Source of the DNA: Paraflavitalea sp. CAU 1676
Lineage (GTDB): Bacteria; Bacteroidota; Bacteroidia; Chitinophagales; Chitinophagaceae
Direction of reading: 5' to 3'
Length of the DNA: 64,000 nucleotides
Assembly (NCBI RefSeq): GCF_029223285.1
Contig: NZ_JARHUJ010000004.1
Location: 124,001 to 188,000 of the forward strand
The position numbers were made by a program, and so were the translations under genes. How positions within the stretch are numbered: the stretch's first letter is position 1; every line of letters begins with the position of its first letter. This document shows positions 27,195 to 35,540 of the stretch, piece after piece. The notes under the pieces were generated by a model, which ran no database searches, was not told the origin of the DNA, and saw only the letters and a list, made by a program, of their open reading frames with translations.

Positions 27195-28901
27195 CTATTG
27201 CACCAAAAATGGTTTGCTCACCGTTTTACCGGTGCGGCTTGCCACTACGGTATACATCCCTTTGCTGTACCGGCCGATGTCGATGCCTACGACGCCTTTT
27301 TGCTGTTTCAGGCTTTGGGAGAATACCACTTTCCCGTGCATATTGAACACCTGCAGGTGACTGAAGCCTTCATTCAACTGCACCTGAAGCTGACCATTAG
27401 TATTGACCGTTGGAAAGAGCTGCAATTCCTTGCCCCGTTCGGGATCAGTTTCCACACTTACTATTTTGGAGTATGAATAGGTATTGTCCTTGTCGAGCAT
27501 TTTGAGGCGGTAGTATATGGTTCCGTGTAGGTTGGTAGCATGTTTGAATGTGTAGTCGGGATCGGTATTGTTTTCAAGCGCTGCCACCGTGCCCACCCGG
27601 GTCCAGGCTGAACCGTCGGAACTACACTCGATCTCATACGCCTGCAGGTCGATTTCGCGCGTAGCCTTCCAGCGTATTTCGTTGTAGCCGGTATAAGCTT
27701 TGGCGGAAAAGGAAAGCAGCGTGACGGGCAATGCACCGGTCACGCCAACCTGGTATAGGATGCCGCCCAGCGCGAGCGCGTACAATTCACCGTTCTCTGC
27801 TTCTCCAAAACTGGCGATACCCCCGGGGAGGCCGGCCTGCAGTGTTGTCTGCCAGCCTGTGCCATTGGGCTGTATGAGCCAAAAGTTATCGGAAATAAAA
27901 TCGGCGCAGATATAATAGCCGGCCAGGGTAGGCCATTGGGATCCGCGGTAAACATATCCTCCGGTGATGGCAAATCCGCCGGTCGTATTGTTGTGCCCGT
28001 ATTCAAAGATCGGACTGGTATAAGCCGCGAGTGGCAGGCATCCGCCTGTATTGTAATTGGAAGTTCCTTCATAACAGCGCCATCCGAAATTGATGCCACC
28101 TGCCGTGCCGGCGGCCCGGTAATTGACCTCTTCTGCTACATCCTGCCCTACGTCAGGTAGCCACATATTGCCGTTTGCACGGTCAAAGCTCCAGCGCCAG
28201 GGATTACGCAGTCCAAAGGCATATATAGCATGCAGGGTGTCGGTAGCGGTGGCGAAAGGATTGGTGGCGGGGATCGTGTAATAGGGGGGCGTAGTAAAAC
28301 TGTTGACATCTATTCGGACCATCTTTCCCAAGAGGTTCTGGCCATTCTGGGCATTGTGATCCGGATCGCCAGTGCCCCCTCCGTCGCCTACTCCAAAATA
28401 GAGGTAGCCATCGGGACCAAAATTCAGCTTGCCGCCATTGTGATTGGTTTCGGACGATGTTTTGGGGATGTTGAGGATCACGGTTTTGGTGGAGGGATCT
28501 CCCAGGTTGGGGTTGCCGCCCTGCACCTGGTAGCGGGCTATCTCTATACTACCGGCTGCATTGGTGTAGTAAACAAAGAAGTAACCATTGGTGGCGTAGT
28601 TGGGATGAAAGGCCAGGCTGAGTAAACCCTGTTCGCCCCCGGCCAGGACGCCGGTAACGGTAAGGAACGTGCCCACCAGGGTATGGGCAGCGCTATACAC
28701 TTTGATGGTGCCGCCGCGCTCCACAACAAAGAGGCGGTTGGTGCCATCGCCGGCACTGACCACATCGACGGGCGCAGAGAGGCCCGATGAGATAACCGGA
28801 GTAAGGGCAATCGTTGGCTGCGCCCAGGTTGGTACACCCGGCCACAGCAGGCAGATCAGAATGGGCAGGAGTATCTTCCGCAAGGAAATAGCATTGGTCA
28901 T
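27195..28901 (-). CDS. Secreted PQQ-dependent sugar dehydrogenase with T9SS sorting domain
   Basis: 568 residues from ATG 28901. An 88-residue upstream extension is discarded because the signal peptide (LLPILICLLWPGVPTWAQ) begins here. The glucose/sorbosone dehydrogenase beta-propeller spans about 35-390, with NHNGGKLNFGPDGYLYFGVG (catalytic histidine), GDGGGTGDP and AFGLRNPWRWSFD. It should oxidise aldoses with PQQ in the periplasm or outside. The last 75 residues (from LQLFPTVNTNGQLQV) form a type IX sorting domain. No PQQ synthesis genes are nearby. Confidence 0.88.
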   Translation of the reverse strand: MTNAISLRKILLPILICLLWPGVPTWAQPTIALTPVISSGLSAPVDVVSAGDGTNRLFVVERGGTIKVYSAAHTLVGTFLTVTGVLAGGEQGLLSLAFHPNYATNGYFFVYYTNAAGSIEIARYQVQGGNPNLGDPSTKTVILNIPKTSSETNHNGGKLNFGPDGYLYFGVGDGGGTGDPDHNAQNGQNLLGKMVRIDVNSFTTPPYYTIPATNPFATATDTLHAIYAFGLRNPWRWSFDRANGNMWLPDVGQDVAEEVNYRAAGTAGGINFGWRCYEGTSNYNTGGCLPLAAYTSPIFEYGHNNTTGGFAITGGYVYRGSQWPTLAGYYICADFISDNFWLIQPNGTGWQTTLQAGLPGGIASFGEAENGELYALALGGILYQVGVTGALPVTLLSFSAKAYTGYNEIRWKATREIDLQAYEIECSSDGSAWTRVGTVAALENNTDPDYTFKHATNLHGTIYYRLKMLDKDNTYSYSKIVSVETDPERGKELQLFPTVNTNGQLQVQLNEGFSHLQVFNMHGKVVFSQSLKQQKGVVGIDIGRYSKGMYTVVASRTGKTVSKPFLVQ

Positions 28902-29489
28902 ATACTTGATTTTTACTTGAAATGCAGGTAAAAAAAGTCCTGACAGGTACCGGAATGGTCTTGTGCACGTGGGTACAAATTCAACGCTTGATGGGGAATG
29001 GAAGGAACGCGGGATAAAGGAGTATGAATATTGGAGGTGAAACCCAGGAATCGATCGGTCAAATCTATGAAATCGGGCAATAGAAAGATGTGAAAAATAC
29101 CAATATTTGTTTGTAGTTACACGTATCTGTTGGCTTTCAATGCTTAATTGACTGGCTGCCTGCACTCTGGGTATTGGTGTTTTTCAAAAAGCAGCCTAAT
29201 TTTGGTATATGGTATGGCAGTTCTGCCATCCGAACGTTTGCCTGTTGCCGCACAGTTTTTAATCTACCCGATCCAATACTGTTTATTGCTTACAATATGG
29301 GAGGTTGTCGAAAGGGCCTTATTTCGCCTTAAAACAAAGGGGGAAAACGCAATGATGAAGAACATGAATGATTAACCTTGCGTTCTTTGGTTTAACCGTC
29401 AACAGCGGTGCTCTGCGGAGCGCGGAATATATCGGGCTGACTTTTGTACAACCTCTTTTTCATTTCCTCCGGGCCACTATTTTTGTAGT
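28902..29489. other. Gene-free interval
   Basis: About 590 bp between the divergent sugar dehydrogenase and bestrophin genes. It must hold both promoters. A 75-codon open frame at 29148-29375 has no recognisable features and is not called. The bestrophin -7 element is listed separately. Confidence 0.5.
29478..29485 (+). promoter_or_regulatory. -7 promoter element very close to the bestrophin start
   Basis: TATTTTTG matches TAnnTTTG and ends only 4 bp before the ATG at 29490. If used, transcription would start at or within a few bases of the ATG, giving a leaderless mRNA. The -33 half is weak. Confidence 0.45.
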
Positions 29490-30368
29490 ATGATCACGTA
29501 CAATCCCAAAGACTGGTTCACGTTCGTTTTTCGCTTTCACAAGGCCGATACATTGCGCAAGCTGGTGCCCCTGATCCTTGGCATCTGTGCTTATACCGCG
29601 CTGATCGCCTTCCTGGAGCTTCGGGTTTTTCAGTTGAGTCAAAACAACTACCTGAAGAACATCTCCATGATGAATAACCTGCTGAGCTTCGTGATCTCGA
29701 TGCTCCTGGTGTTCCGCACCAACACGGCCTATGACCGCTGGTGGGAGGGACGTAAAATGTGGGGTAGCCTGGTAAACAATAGCCGCAACCTGGCGATCAA
29801 GATGAATGCCATACTTGACCCAGCCGATGAAGGAAACCGTTCTTTTTTCCGCCGGGTAATTCCTATGTACGCCAATGTGCTCAGCCGCCACCTCGGCGAA
29901 GAAAGCACCAGACTGGCATTGGACGATAAAGAGCATCCTGAACTGGGTGAGCTGGATCATGCTAAGCATGTTCCTAATCAGGTAGCCACCCTACTGGTTA
30001 AGCGGGTGAACAGGCTTTACCAGGAAAAAATTATCACCGGCGATCAATTGATCATTATCAATGGAGAGTTGCAGTCATTTACCGACGTATGCGGTGCCTG
30101 CGAACGCATCAAGAATACGCCCATCCCTTTTTCTTATAGTGTTTTCCTAAAGAAATTCATCTTTTTCTATGTCATGACCCTTCCTTTGAGCTTTGTGTTC
30201 AGCCTGGGTTACATCGCCGTTCCGGTGGTGGGCTTCATCTTTTATGTATTGGCCAGTCTTGAGTTGATAGCCGAAGAGATCGAAGATCCATTTGGTAACG
30301 ATGAAAATGACCTGCCGACGCAAAAGATATCCAGTAATATAAAGAAACACGTTCAGGAGATACTGTAA
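29490..30368 (+). CDS. Bestrophin-like anion channel
   Basis: 292 residues. Family landmarks are FRTNTAYDRWWEGRKMWG near 75-92, IKNTPIPFSYSVFLKKF near 208-224 and the C-terminal EEIEDPFGNDENDLP near 265-280. Four hydrophobic segments fit the pentameric bacterial bestrophins, which conduct ions across the inner membrane. It is convergent with the YihY gene (8 bp between stops) and probably monocistronic. Confidence 0.92.
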   Translation: MITYNPKDWFTFVFRFHKADTLRKLVPLILGICAYTALIAFLELRVFQLSQNNYLKNISMMNNLLSFVISMLLVFRTNTAYDRWWEGRKMWGSLVNNSRNLAIKMNAILDPADEGNRSFFRRVIPMYANVLSRHLGEESTRLALDDKEHPELGELDHAKHVPNQVATLLVKRVNRLYQEKIITGDQLIIINGELQSFTDVCGACERIKNTPIPFSYSVFLKKFIFFYVMTLPLSFVFSLGYIAVPVVGFIFYVLASLELIAEEIEDPFGNDENDLPTQKISSNIKKHVQEIL

Positions 30369-30376
30369 AGTTCCAT

Positions 30377-31249
30377 TTATTCCACAACAGCCAGCTTGTA
30401 TTTAATGGCGTGACTATGCGGTATAATAGGCTGCTGTTTGTGCTGCGCCCATACCTTCAGGAAGCAGGCGCCGTAATAGAACATGAAGGAGCAATAAAAT
30501 ACGAAGAGCAGCAATAGTACAAATGAGGTAGAGGTGGCATAAATGTTTTTGATGGTGCTGTAAGACAGCAGCAGCCCGAGTATCATTTTGCCGATGGTGA
30601 ACAACAACCCGGTGAAGAATGCGCCGGCCAATGTTACTTTCCATTGGGTATAGCCGTCGGCGATATATTTGAATACGATGGTGAACCAGGCTGTTGCGGC
30701 GATGATGGATACCAGTTGTTTCAGGATCCTGATCAATAGATCTGCTTTCTCGGGCAACAAGGTAAGAGTTCCCTCGGCCAGCAGTACGGCGAGGAACAGG
30801 ATACCGGCAAAGAGAATAACAATAAAGGAGCGGCCCCTTTGTCGCAGCTGGAACCCGATACCTGTTCCTTCTTTTACTTTAATGCCCCATAATTGATTCA
30901 GCGAATCGCGGATCACCTTGAAGAGGGTAGTGGCCACAAACAACAAAAAGATAAAGACTGCAGCGGCGATGTACCAGGATTGTGTAAGCTGGCGTACGTT
31001 TCGAAGCGTTGCCCGCATTTCTTCTACTGCATTGGGGCCAAGGATGTCGGTGAGCCCGGTAAACAGCTGGCGGCCGATTGTTCGCCTGCCCACGATAAAG
31101 CCGAATAGCTGGATGAGGATAATGAGAATGGCCGGTAGTGCGAAGGTGGTGAAGAAGGCGGTGGCGGCGGCCAATCGCAAGGGTTCATTCTTATTGAATT
31201 CCCGGAAGGCTGATCTTAATAGTTCCAACAACTTAAAGAATTTCCGCAT
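30377..31249 (-). CDS. YihY/BrkB family inner-membrane protein
   Basis: 290 residues if started at the ATG at 31249. The frame stays open to an ATG at 31414, but that version would run through a strong terminator hairpin, and its first 55 residues look non-conserved. From MRKFFKLLELL the protein matches the family: NEPLRLAAATAFFTTFALPA near 20-39, six membrane helices and IADGYTQWKVTLAGAFFTG near 205. The family was once thought to be RNase BN; its function is unknown. The gene is preceded by an unusual structured leader region. Confidence 0.85.
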   Translation of the reverse strand: MRKFFKLLELLRSAFREFNKNEPLRLAAATAFFTTFALPAILIILIQLFGFIVGRRTIGRQLFTGLTDILGPNAVEEMRATLRNVRQLTQSWYIAAAVFIFLLFVATTLFKVIRDSLNQLWGIKVKEGTGIGFQLRQRGRSFIVILFAGILFLAVLLAEGTLTLLPEKADLLIRILKQLVSIIAATAWFTIVFKYIADGYTQWKVTLAGAFFTGLLFTIGKMILGLLLSYSTIKNIYATSTSFVLLLLFVFYCSFMFYYGACFLKVWAQHKQQPIIPHSHAIKYKLAVVE

Positions 31250-31367
31250 CGGCAATAGGTATTTGTAATGGCTGTGATCCTGTACGTATCCGGGCCGGTC
31301 TTTGAAGGTAGGTAAAATGTGGGGAATGGGTTGCCTGGCAGAAGTGGACGTATGTTCATGGTGGGAC

Positions 31368-31403
31368 AAAACAAAAACTCCCTTTTTAGACAAAAAGGGA
31401 GTT
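31368..31403 (-). terminator. Very strong minus-strand terminator upstream of the YihY gene
   Basis: AACTCCCTTTTT (31376-31387) pairs perfectly over 12 bp with AAAAAGGGAGTT (31392-31403) around a 4-nt loop. On the minus strand it is followed by TTTTTGTTTTG. No annotated minus-strand gene precedes it, so it must end an unannotated transcript or attenuate the YihY mRNA. Confidence 0.85.
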
Positions 31404-31612
31404 GGGTAAACCATCCAATATGTATATTCCTTTGAAAAACTGTAACCTGCGTTTAAAGAAAACCGGGACTTTCCATCACTCCTTTTTCATTTCAATGCTG
31501 ATTGCCCAAAATCCGACATCCTTCACATCTCACTTCGGCAATCCTGAATCATTTGATTTCGTCGGCCATACTTGTCTCACTGCTTGCTGCACGAGCCCCG
31601 GTTTTTCTGTGG

Positions 31613-31717
31613 TTAGTTGTAAGGGTAGGTTACAACTGCTATGCTGGGGGTACTGCCTGAAGTTGCCTGTGCCAGGCACTTCTGGTACGCCTTCCCAAAC
31701 AAAGGATCAAAAATCAT
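31613..31717 (-). CDS. Possible 34-codon small ORF within the structured region
   Basis: ATG at 31717 to TAA at 31613 would encode a 34-residue peptide beginning MIFDPLFGKAYQKC. It overlaps the predicted hairpins, so it may be chance, or it may be a leader peptide of the candidate RNA. No homologue is known to me. Confidence 0.2.
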   Translation of the reverse strand: MIFDPLFGKAYQKCLAQATSGSTPSIAVVTYPYN

Positions 31718-32111
31718 AGTAATAAGGTTGTTCGTGATAAGGTTCATCTGGTTGTTTGTTCCTTTGTTGACACAAAACTAATGCGTCTGGTGACGGACAT
31801 AAAGTGCTATTGAGTAAACTGTGCTATTTGTTTAATGAATGGGGGCAAATTGCCTATAAGCTGTCGCGAAGGGCTACTGGTCTATTAAAACTTACAGGAA
31901 CAGAATCAGCCTTAACAAAACATTAAGTGCCTGAAAGCTACCACGATAGGTGGCTGTTCGTACCTTTTTAAGAACGCCTGGCAGGGGTTATGGTGGTTAA
32001 TGGGTAGTGTTGTCCTTGCTGCGATGACCGGTGTGCCGGGGGTGAGGTACCGGTTTTGCAAAGTATTCTTGTTAAAAGCTTATTTTGCTGTTCATAATCA
32101 GGCTGTATGCT

Positions 32112-34004
32112 ATGCGGATTACGTGGTTAACCCTTTTATGTTATTGTGCCCTGTCCCTTTTACCGGTAAACCCGTTGCAGGCGCAGGTGAAGCCTGATTC
32201 TGCCATCGCCAAACCAACGCAAGAACGGACAGATACGCTGCGGCCAGCCTCGATCGACAGTTTCATCTTAAAGCAGCGGGGCCTGTTCGGGAAGCTTGCC
32301 CGAAATCTGCTCTCGGGCAATCCGACGGGGGATATGGTTACCGGTCCTATCCGGAACGATCTTGTTTTTAGTATCTACAATGGCCGCATCATTCGCAGCA
32401 TTACTGTGGTGGGGCTTGATTTCGGTACGGCGATCGCCGATACCAGCAAAACCTTCAAAAGCCACCTTACCAAACTGGCCAACGCTGTCCATCACAAAAC
32501 GAGGAATTATGTGCTGCGCAATAACTTGTTCTTTAAGGTGGGCGATCGTGTATTTCCTTACCTGTTGTCGGATAACGAACGTCATTTGCGCGATCAGCCT
32601 TACCTGCAGGATGCGCGGATCGTGATACGCTCGTCTGACAGGAGCTTCGACTCGGTCGATATTACTATTTTCACCAAAGATGTATTATCGATCGGCGGTT
32701 CGTTCAGGATGCACAATACAACGAGCGTTAGTGGTACCATACGCGAGGAAAATCTTGGGGGCTGGGGCGACAGGTTGCAAGGCAGCCTGTTATTTGACCA
32801 GGAGCGTCGCGAAAAGATAGGGTATGGTGCTGCCTATATTAAGCGTAATATAGGCGGATCTTTCATTGATGGATCTTTGGGGTTCAGTAATTTCGGCGAT
32901 GCTTTTAACAGTGGCCGGGATGAGGAAGTCCTTTATTATGCACGTTTTGTGCGACCGTTGGTACATCCATACCTGCGTTTCACCTATGCTGCAGAAGCCG
33001 CGTATCACCGCACAGAAAATATGTACCTCGACGACTCGGTATATAAAACCGATGCGCGCTACCGGTATTTCAATTACGATACCTGGATTGGCTGGAATAC
33101 GGGCGCTTATAAGATCGGTAATGTCCAGAATGATAATGACCGTTTGCGTACGTTGCTGAGCGTCCGGTTCTTCAGGAAGCAGTTCCAGGAAGTGCCCGAT
33201 GTGTTTTCGACAGAGTATTATTTTGACTACATCGACCGCATAGCAGCCCTTGGGTCTTTGTCGATCTTCAGGCAGGACTTCTATAAGGTGCGGTATATCT
33301 ATGGTTTTGGCCGGAACGAGGACGTACCGGAGGGCATGGATATCTCGTTCACGGGCGGCTGGACGAAAACCCAGGGAAGAGATCGTCCTTACGCAGGTAT
33401 TGACTTCAGCCGTTTTTTCTTTACAGAGGAGGAGCATTATTTCAACTATACGGCCCGGGTGGGTGGATACTTTAATAAGAATATTTTAGAGGATGTGGAT
33501 GTACTCTTCAATCTCGACTATTTCTCCAATTTAAGAACGATGGGTTCCTGGAAGCAGCGCACGTTTGTGAGTGCGGGCATTGCGTTGCAGGCGAATAAAG
33601 AATTGAATGAGCCGCTGTTCCTCGAAAGCCAGTTTGGCCTGCCCGAATTGCGCAATCAAAAAAGAGTATACGGCGAGATCCGGAGTACGCTTAAGGCCGA
33701 GTCGGTATTTTATACACCCTTTATGCTGCTCAATTTCAGGTTTGCCCCCTTTGTATTTGGTAACATGACGATGCTTACGCCCGAAAAGCAGGAGCTGCGG
33801 AAAAGTGATCTCTACACCAGTATTGGCGGTGGATTGCGCAGCCGGAATGAGAGCCTTATTTTTGGAACCCTCGAGTTCAAAGCCTTCTATTTTCCCCGTA
33901 AGAACTGGTTTGGCGACCGGTGGAGGCTGGAGTTCAATACGAACGTGAAGTTCAAATACAACCGCCAATTTATTAAACGCCCCGAGCTGATCATGGCCAA
34001 CTAA
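32112..34004 (+). CDS. Large outer-membrane beta-barrel protein, BamA/Omp85-like
   Basis: 630 residues from ATG 32112. A TTG 27 bp upstream is in frame but less likely. A signal peptide ends near LLPVNPLQAQ. Residues 100-190 include a POTRA-like segment (RNYVLRNNLFFKVGDRVFPYLLSDNERHLR), then strands alternating polar and hydrophobic residues to the end, with IYGFGRNEDVPEGMD and a C-terminal FNTNVKFKYNRQF. It resembles Omp85-related proteins of Bacteroidota, but a clear BamA RGF motif is not seen. It may insert or export an unknown substrate. Confidence 0.7.
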   Translation: MRITWLTLLCYCALSLLPVNPLQAQVKPDSAIAKPTQERTDTLRPASIDSFILKQRGLFGKLARNLLSGNPTGDMVTGPIRNDLVFSIYNGRIIRSITVVGLDFGTAIADTSKTFKSHLTKLANAVHHKTRNYVLRNNLFFKVGDRVFPYLLSDNERHLRDQPYLQDARIVIRSSDRSFDSVDITIFTKDVLSIGGSFRMHNTTSVSGTIREENLGGWGDRLQGSLLFDQERREKIGYGAAYIKRNIGGSFIDGSLGFSNFGDAFNSGRDEEVLYYARFVRPLVHPYLRFTYAAEAAYHRTENMYLDDSVYKTDARYRYFNYDTWIGWNTGAYKIGNVQNDNDRLRTLLSVRFFRKQFQEVPDVFSTEYYFDYIDRIAALGSLSIFRQDFYKVRYIYGFGRNEDVPEGMDISFTGGWTKTQGRDRPYAGIDFSRFFFTEEEHYFNYTARVGGYFNKNILEDVDVLFNLDYFSNLRTMGSWKQRTFVSAGIALQANKELNEPLFLESQFGLPELRNQKRVYGEIRSTLKAESVFYTPFMLLNFRFAPFVFGNMTMLTPEKQELRKSDLYTSIGGGLRSRNESLIFGTLEFKAFYFPRKNWFGDRWRLEFNTNVKFKYNRQFIKRPELIMAN

Positions 34005-34027
34005 GAAGTTTTGGCGACGCCGGCGAT

Positions 34028-34055
34028 AAAAAAAAGGCAGTGTAGAAACACCGCC
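34028..34055 (-). terminator. Minus-strand terminator after the tRNA
   Basis: GGCAGTGT (34036-34043) pairs with ACACCGCC (34048-34055, one G-U on the RNA) around a 4-base loop. On the minus strand eight T follow. It would end the transcript carrying the desaturase and the tRNA. Confidence 0.85.
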
Positions 34056-34143
34056 CGTTCATCAACGATTGCTTGCCATACGAAAAAGTAGTTTGGTCCT
34101 CATGCGACCTGCATAGGGCATGCCACTATGCTAATAATTTGAA

Positions 34144-34163
34144 GGCGATGTAGAAACATCACC
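34144..34163 (-). repeat. Second hairpin with the same geometry, between tRNA and terminator
   Basis: GGCGATGT (34144-34151) pairs with ACATCACC (34156-34163) around the same loop AGAA as the terminator hairpin at 34036-34055, but lacks a T tract. The two share most of their sequence and look like duplicates about 108 bp apart. Confidence 0.6.
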
Positions 34164-34199
34164 CGGAGGTTCAGGTATGAAAGTTGAACCGATGCAATG

Positions 34200-34270
34200 C
34201 AGTTACGGGTGGAGTCGAACCACCGTAGGAGGTCTTGCGAACCTTCGCCTTTCCTCTCGGCCACGTAACT
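34200..34270 (-). tRNA. tRNA-Cys(GCA), with unusual C33 and G73
   Basis: The cloverleaf folds completely: acceptor AGTTACG/CGTAACT, T8, D arm GCC/GGC with A14, G18 and G19, anticodon stem AAGGT/ACCTC, loop TCGCAAG, variable loop CTAC with C48, and T arm GGTGG/CCACC with loop TTCGACT. The anticodon read by position is GCA (Cys). Position 33 is C instead of the near-universal U, A27-C43 is a mismatch, and the discriminator is G rather than the U usual for bacterial tRNA-Cys. CCA is not encoded. It begins 10 bp after the desaturase stop. It may be functional or a decaying copy. Confidence 0.75.
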
Positions 34271-34280
34271 CGTATATATA

Positions 34281-35507
34281 TTAAGATCTTCTGTGCCGGT
34301 GATACACCCACTCCAGGTAGTACACACGGATGGTATCGAAATAAGCTACCAGCAGGATGGCTGCAAACAGCAACAGGATGTTTAGCCAAACGGCAGGATA
34401 TACCATAATAAATCCTATAGTAAGGGTCAGTAGTCGTAAGAACTCGAGGTAATAGATCCATTGTTTTTGTTCCATGATCGCTCCGCAGTTGATAAGTGTG
34501 AGCAGGATGGCCAATGAGATCAATACCTGTTGGGTTACGGGTATATAATGCTCAAACAGGATAAAGATGAACAGCAGTCCGATCGTTAAGCCTATCTGCC
34601 AAACGACATACCGGTTGAGGGGTTTGTCGAAAGGAGCATTGCTCTGCCGTATCCTGAACCTTGCTTCGGCTATTTCACGCACCGCCGGGTCTACCTGGTC
34701 GGGCCGGCTGAACAGCAGTTTAAGCTTGTTCCACCTGCCTGGTGTGCGCCGCACCGCATAGGTGAGTTCGGCCAGGAAGTGGAAGTGCTGCCACAGGAAG
34801 CTATAGCTTTTCAGGGGATGCGTGAGACCGTACTTGATCTCCACATCATCTTCTTCCTTTTGAAAAGTGCCAAAGAGCTTGTCCCAGATGATGAACACAT
34901 CCCCGTAATTCTTATCGAGGTACTGTTCGTTGCTGGCATGGTGCACCCGGTGATGTGAGGGCGTTACGAACACATATTCCAGGATGCCCAACTTGCCAAT
35001 GAGCCGGGTATGGATGAAAAACGGGTAGAGTCCATGCACCAGTAAGATACTGGTGATCATCGAAGCCGGAAATCCGAGAAAGGGTAATACTGCCCAGAAT
35101 CCGGTGCGAATGAAGGCCTGCAGTACCGTTATCCTCGCCGAAACGGTATAGTTGAAGTCCTCGCTCTGGTGGTGTACGATGTGGGCTGCCCAAAAGATGT
35201 TGATCTCGTGTGCGAGCCGGTGATACCAGTACCACAAAAAATCTGTACACAACAACAGCAGTATCCAGAGCAGGAGATTCGGTTTTATTTCAAACAGCCC
35301 GTAGTGCTTTTGAATATGATCATAAACGAAATAGAATATGCCCACAACCCATACATCCATTAATCGTTCTGCGATGCCTACACTGATATTGGCGATGGAA
35401 TGGTGCAGGTTGAAATAAGGCAGCTTTTTGCGCCTTGCCACTACGTATTCCAATACCATGAAAGAAACGAAAAGCGGTACTGCAAAGGCCAGTATATTCA
35501 GGTTCAT
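34281..35507 (-). CDS. Sterol desaturase / fatty acid hydroxylase superfamily protein
   Basis: 408 residues from ATG 35507 (an in-frame TTG lies 9 bp upstream). The di-iron histidine clusters are YHRLAHE near 98, HIVHHQSEDFN near 110 and SHHRVHHASN near 185, with at least seven membrane helices. It hydroxylates or desaturates a lipid tail in the inner membrane. The C-terminal 120 residues add extra helices not found in short family members. It is preceded by a small secreted protein gene 33 bp upstream and followed by the tRNA, on one strand. Confidence 0.88.
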   Translation of the reverse strand: MNLNILAFAVPLFVSFMVLEYVVARRKKLPYFNLHHSIANISVGIAERLMDVWVVGIFYFVYDHIQKHYGLFEIKPNLLLWILLLLCTDFLWYWYHRLAHEINIFWAAHIVHHQSEDFNYTVSARITVLQAFIRTGFWAVLPFLGFPASMITSILLVHGLYPFFIHTRLIGKLGILEYVFVTPSHHRVHHASNEQYLDKNYGDVFIIWDKLFGTFQKEEDDVEIKYGLTHPLKSYSFLWQHFHFLAELTYAVRRTPGRWNKLKLLFSRPDQVDPAVREIAEARFRIRQSNAPFDKPLNRYVVWQIGLTIGLLFIFILFEHYIPVTQQVLISLAILLTLINCGAIMEQKQWIYYLEFLRLLTLTIGFIMVYPAVWLNILLLFAAILLVAYFDTIRVYYLEWVYHRHRRS

Positions 35508-35540
35508 AGTGAGCAACGTTGAATGGATGGGTACTTACTG

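Larger units (their letters stand above)
31368..31720 (-). ncRNA. Candidate structured RNA or leader ending at the terminator
   Basis: Read on the minus strand, several stems are possible: a 7-bp hairpin with arms at 31616-31622 and 31630-31636 (GTTGTAA / TTACAAC), a 6-bp hairpin TGCCTG/CAGGCA near 31665-31680, and a long-range pair GAAAACCGGG (plus-strand 31458-31467) with CCCGGTTTT (31597-31605) that encloses an ATTGCC/GGCAAT pair (31501-31506, 31537-31542). It ends in a near-perfect terminator. I cannot match it to a known RNA family. The boundaries are guesses. Confidence 0.35.
31250..32111. other. Gene-free interval with structured DNA
   Basis: About 860 bp between the divergent YihY and outer-membrane protein starts. 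The left half contains a strong minus-strand terminator and nested inverted repeats, listed separately as a candidate RNA. The right half (31800-32100) shows nothing I can name. Open frames on either strand are short or poorly composed. Confidence 0.6.

Noticed and set aside
29148-29375. 75-codon frame before the bestrophin gene
   Set aside because: No recognised motif, a TTG start and low-information sequence; the bestrophin promoter lies just downstream.
31441-31620. RNase P RNA, suggested by GGAAAGTCC- and ACAGAAA-like motifs
   Set aside because: The two motifs are in the reverse order to RNase P, and the flanking conserved bases are missing. They pair with each other instead.
31402-31719. 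105-codon plus-strand frame opposite the candidate RNA
   Set aside because: Cysteine- and serine-rich with an unusual composition, and begins within the terminator stem; unlikely to be a protein.
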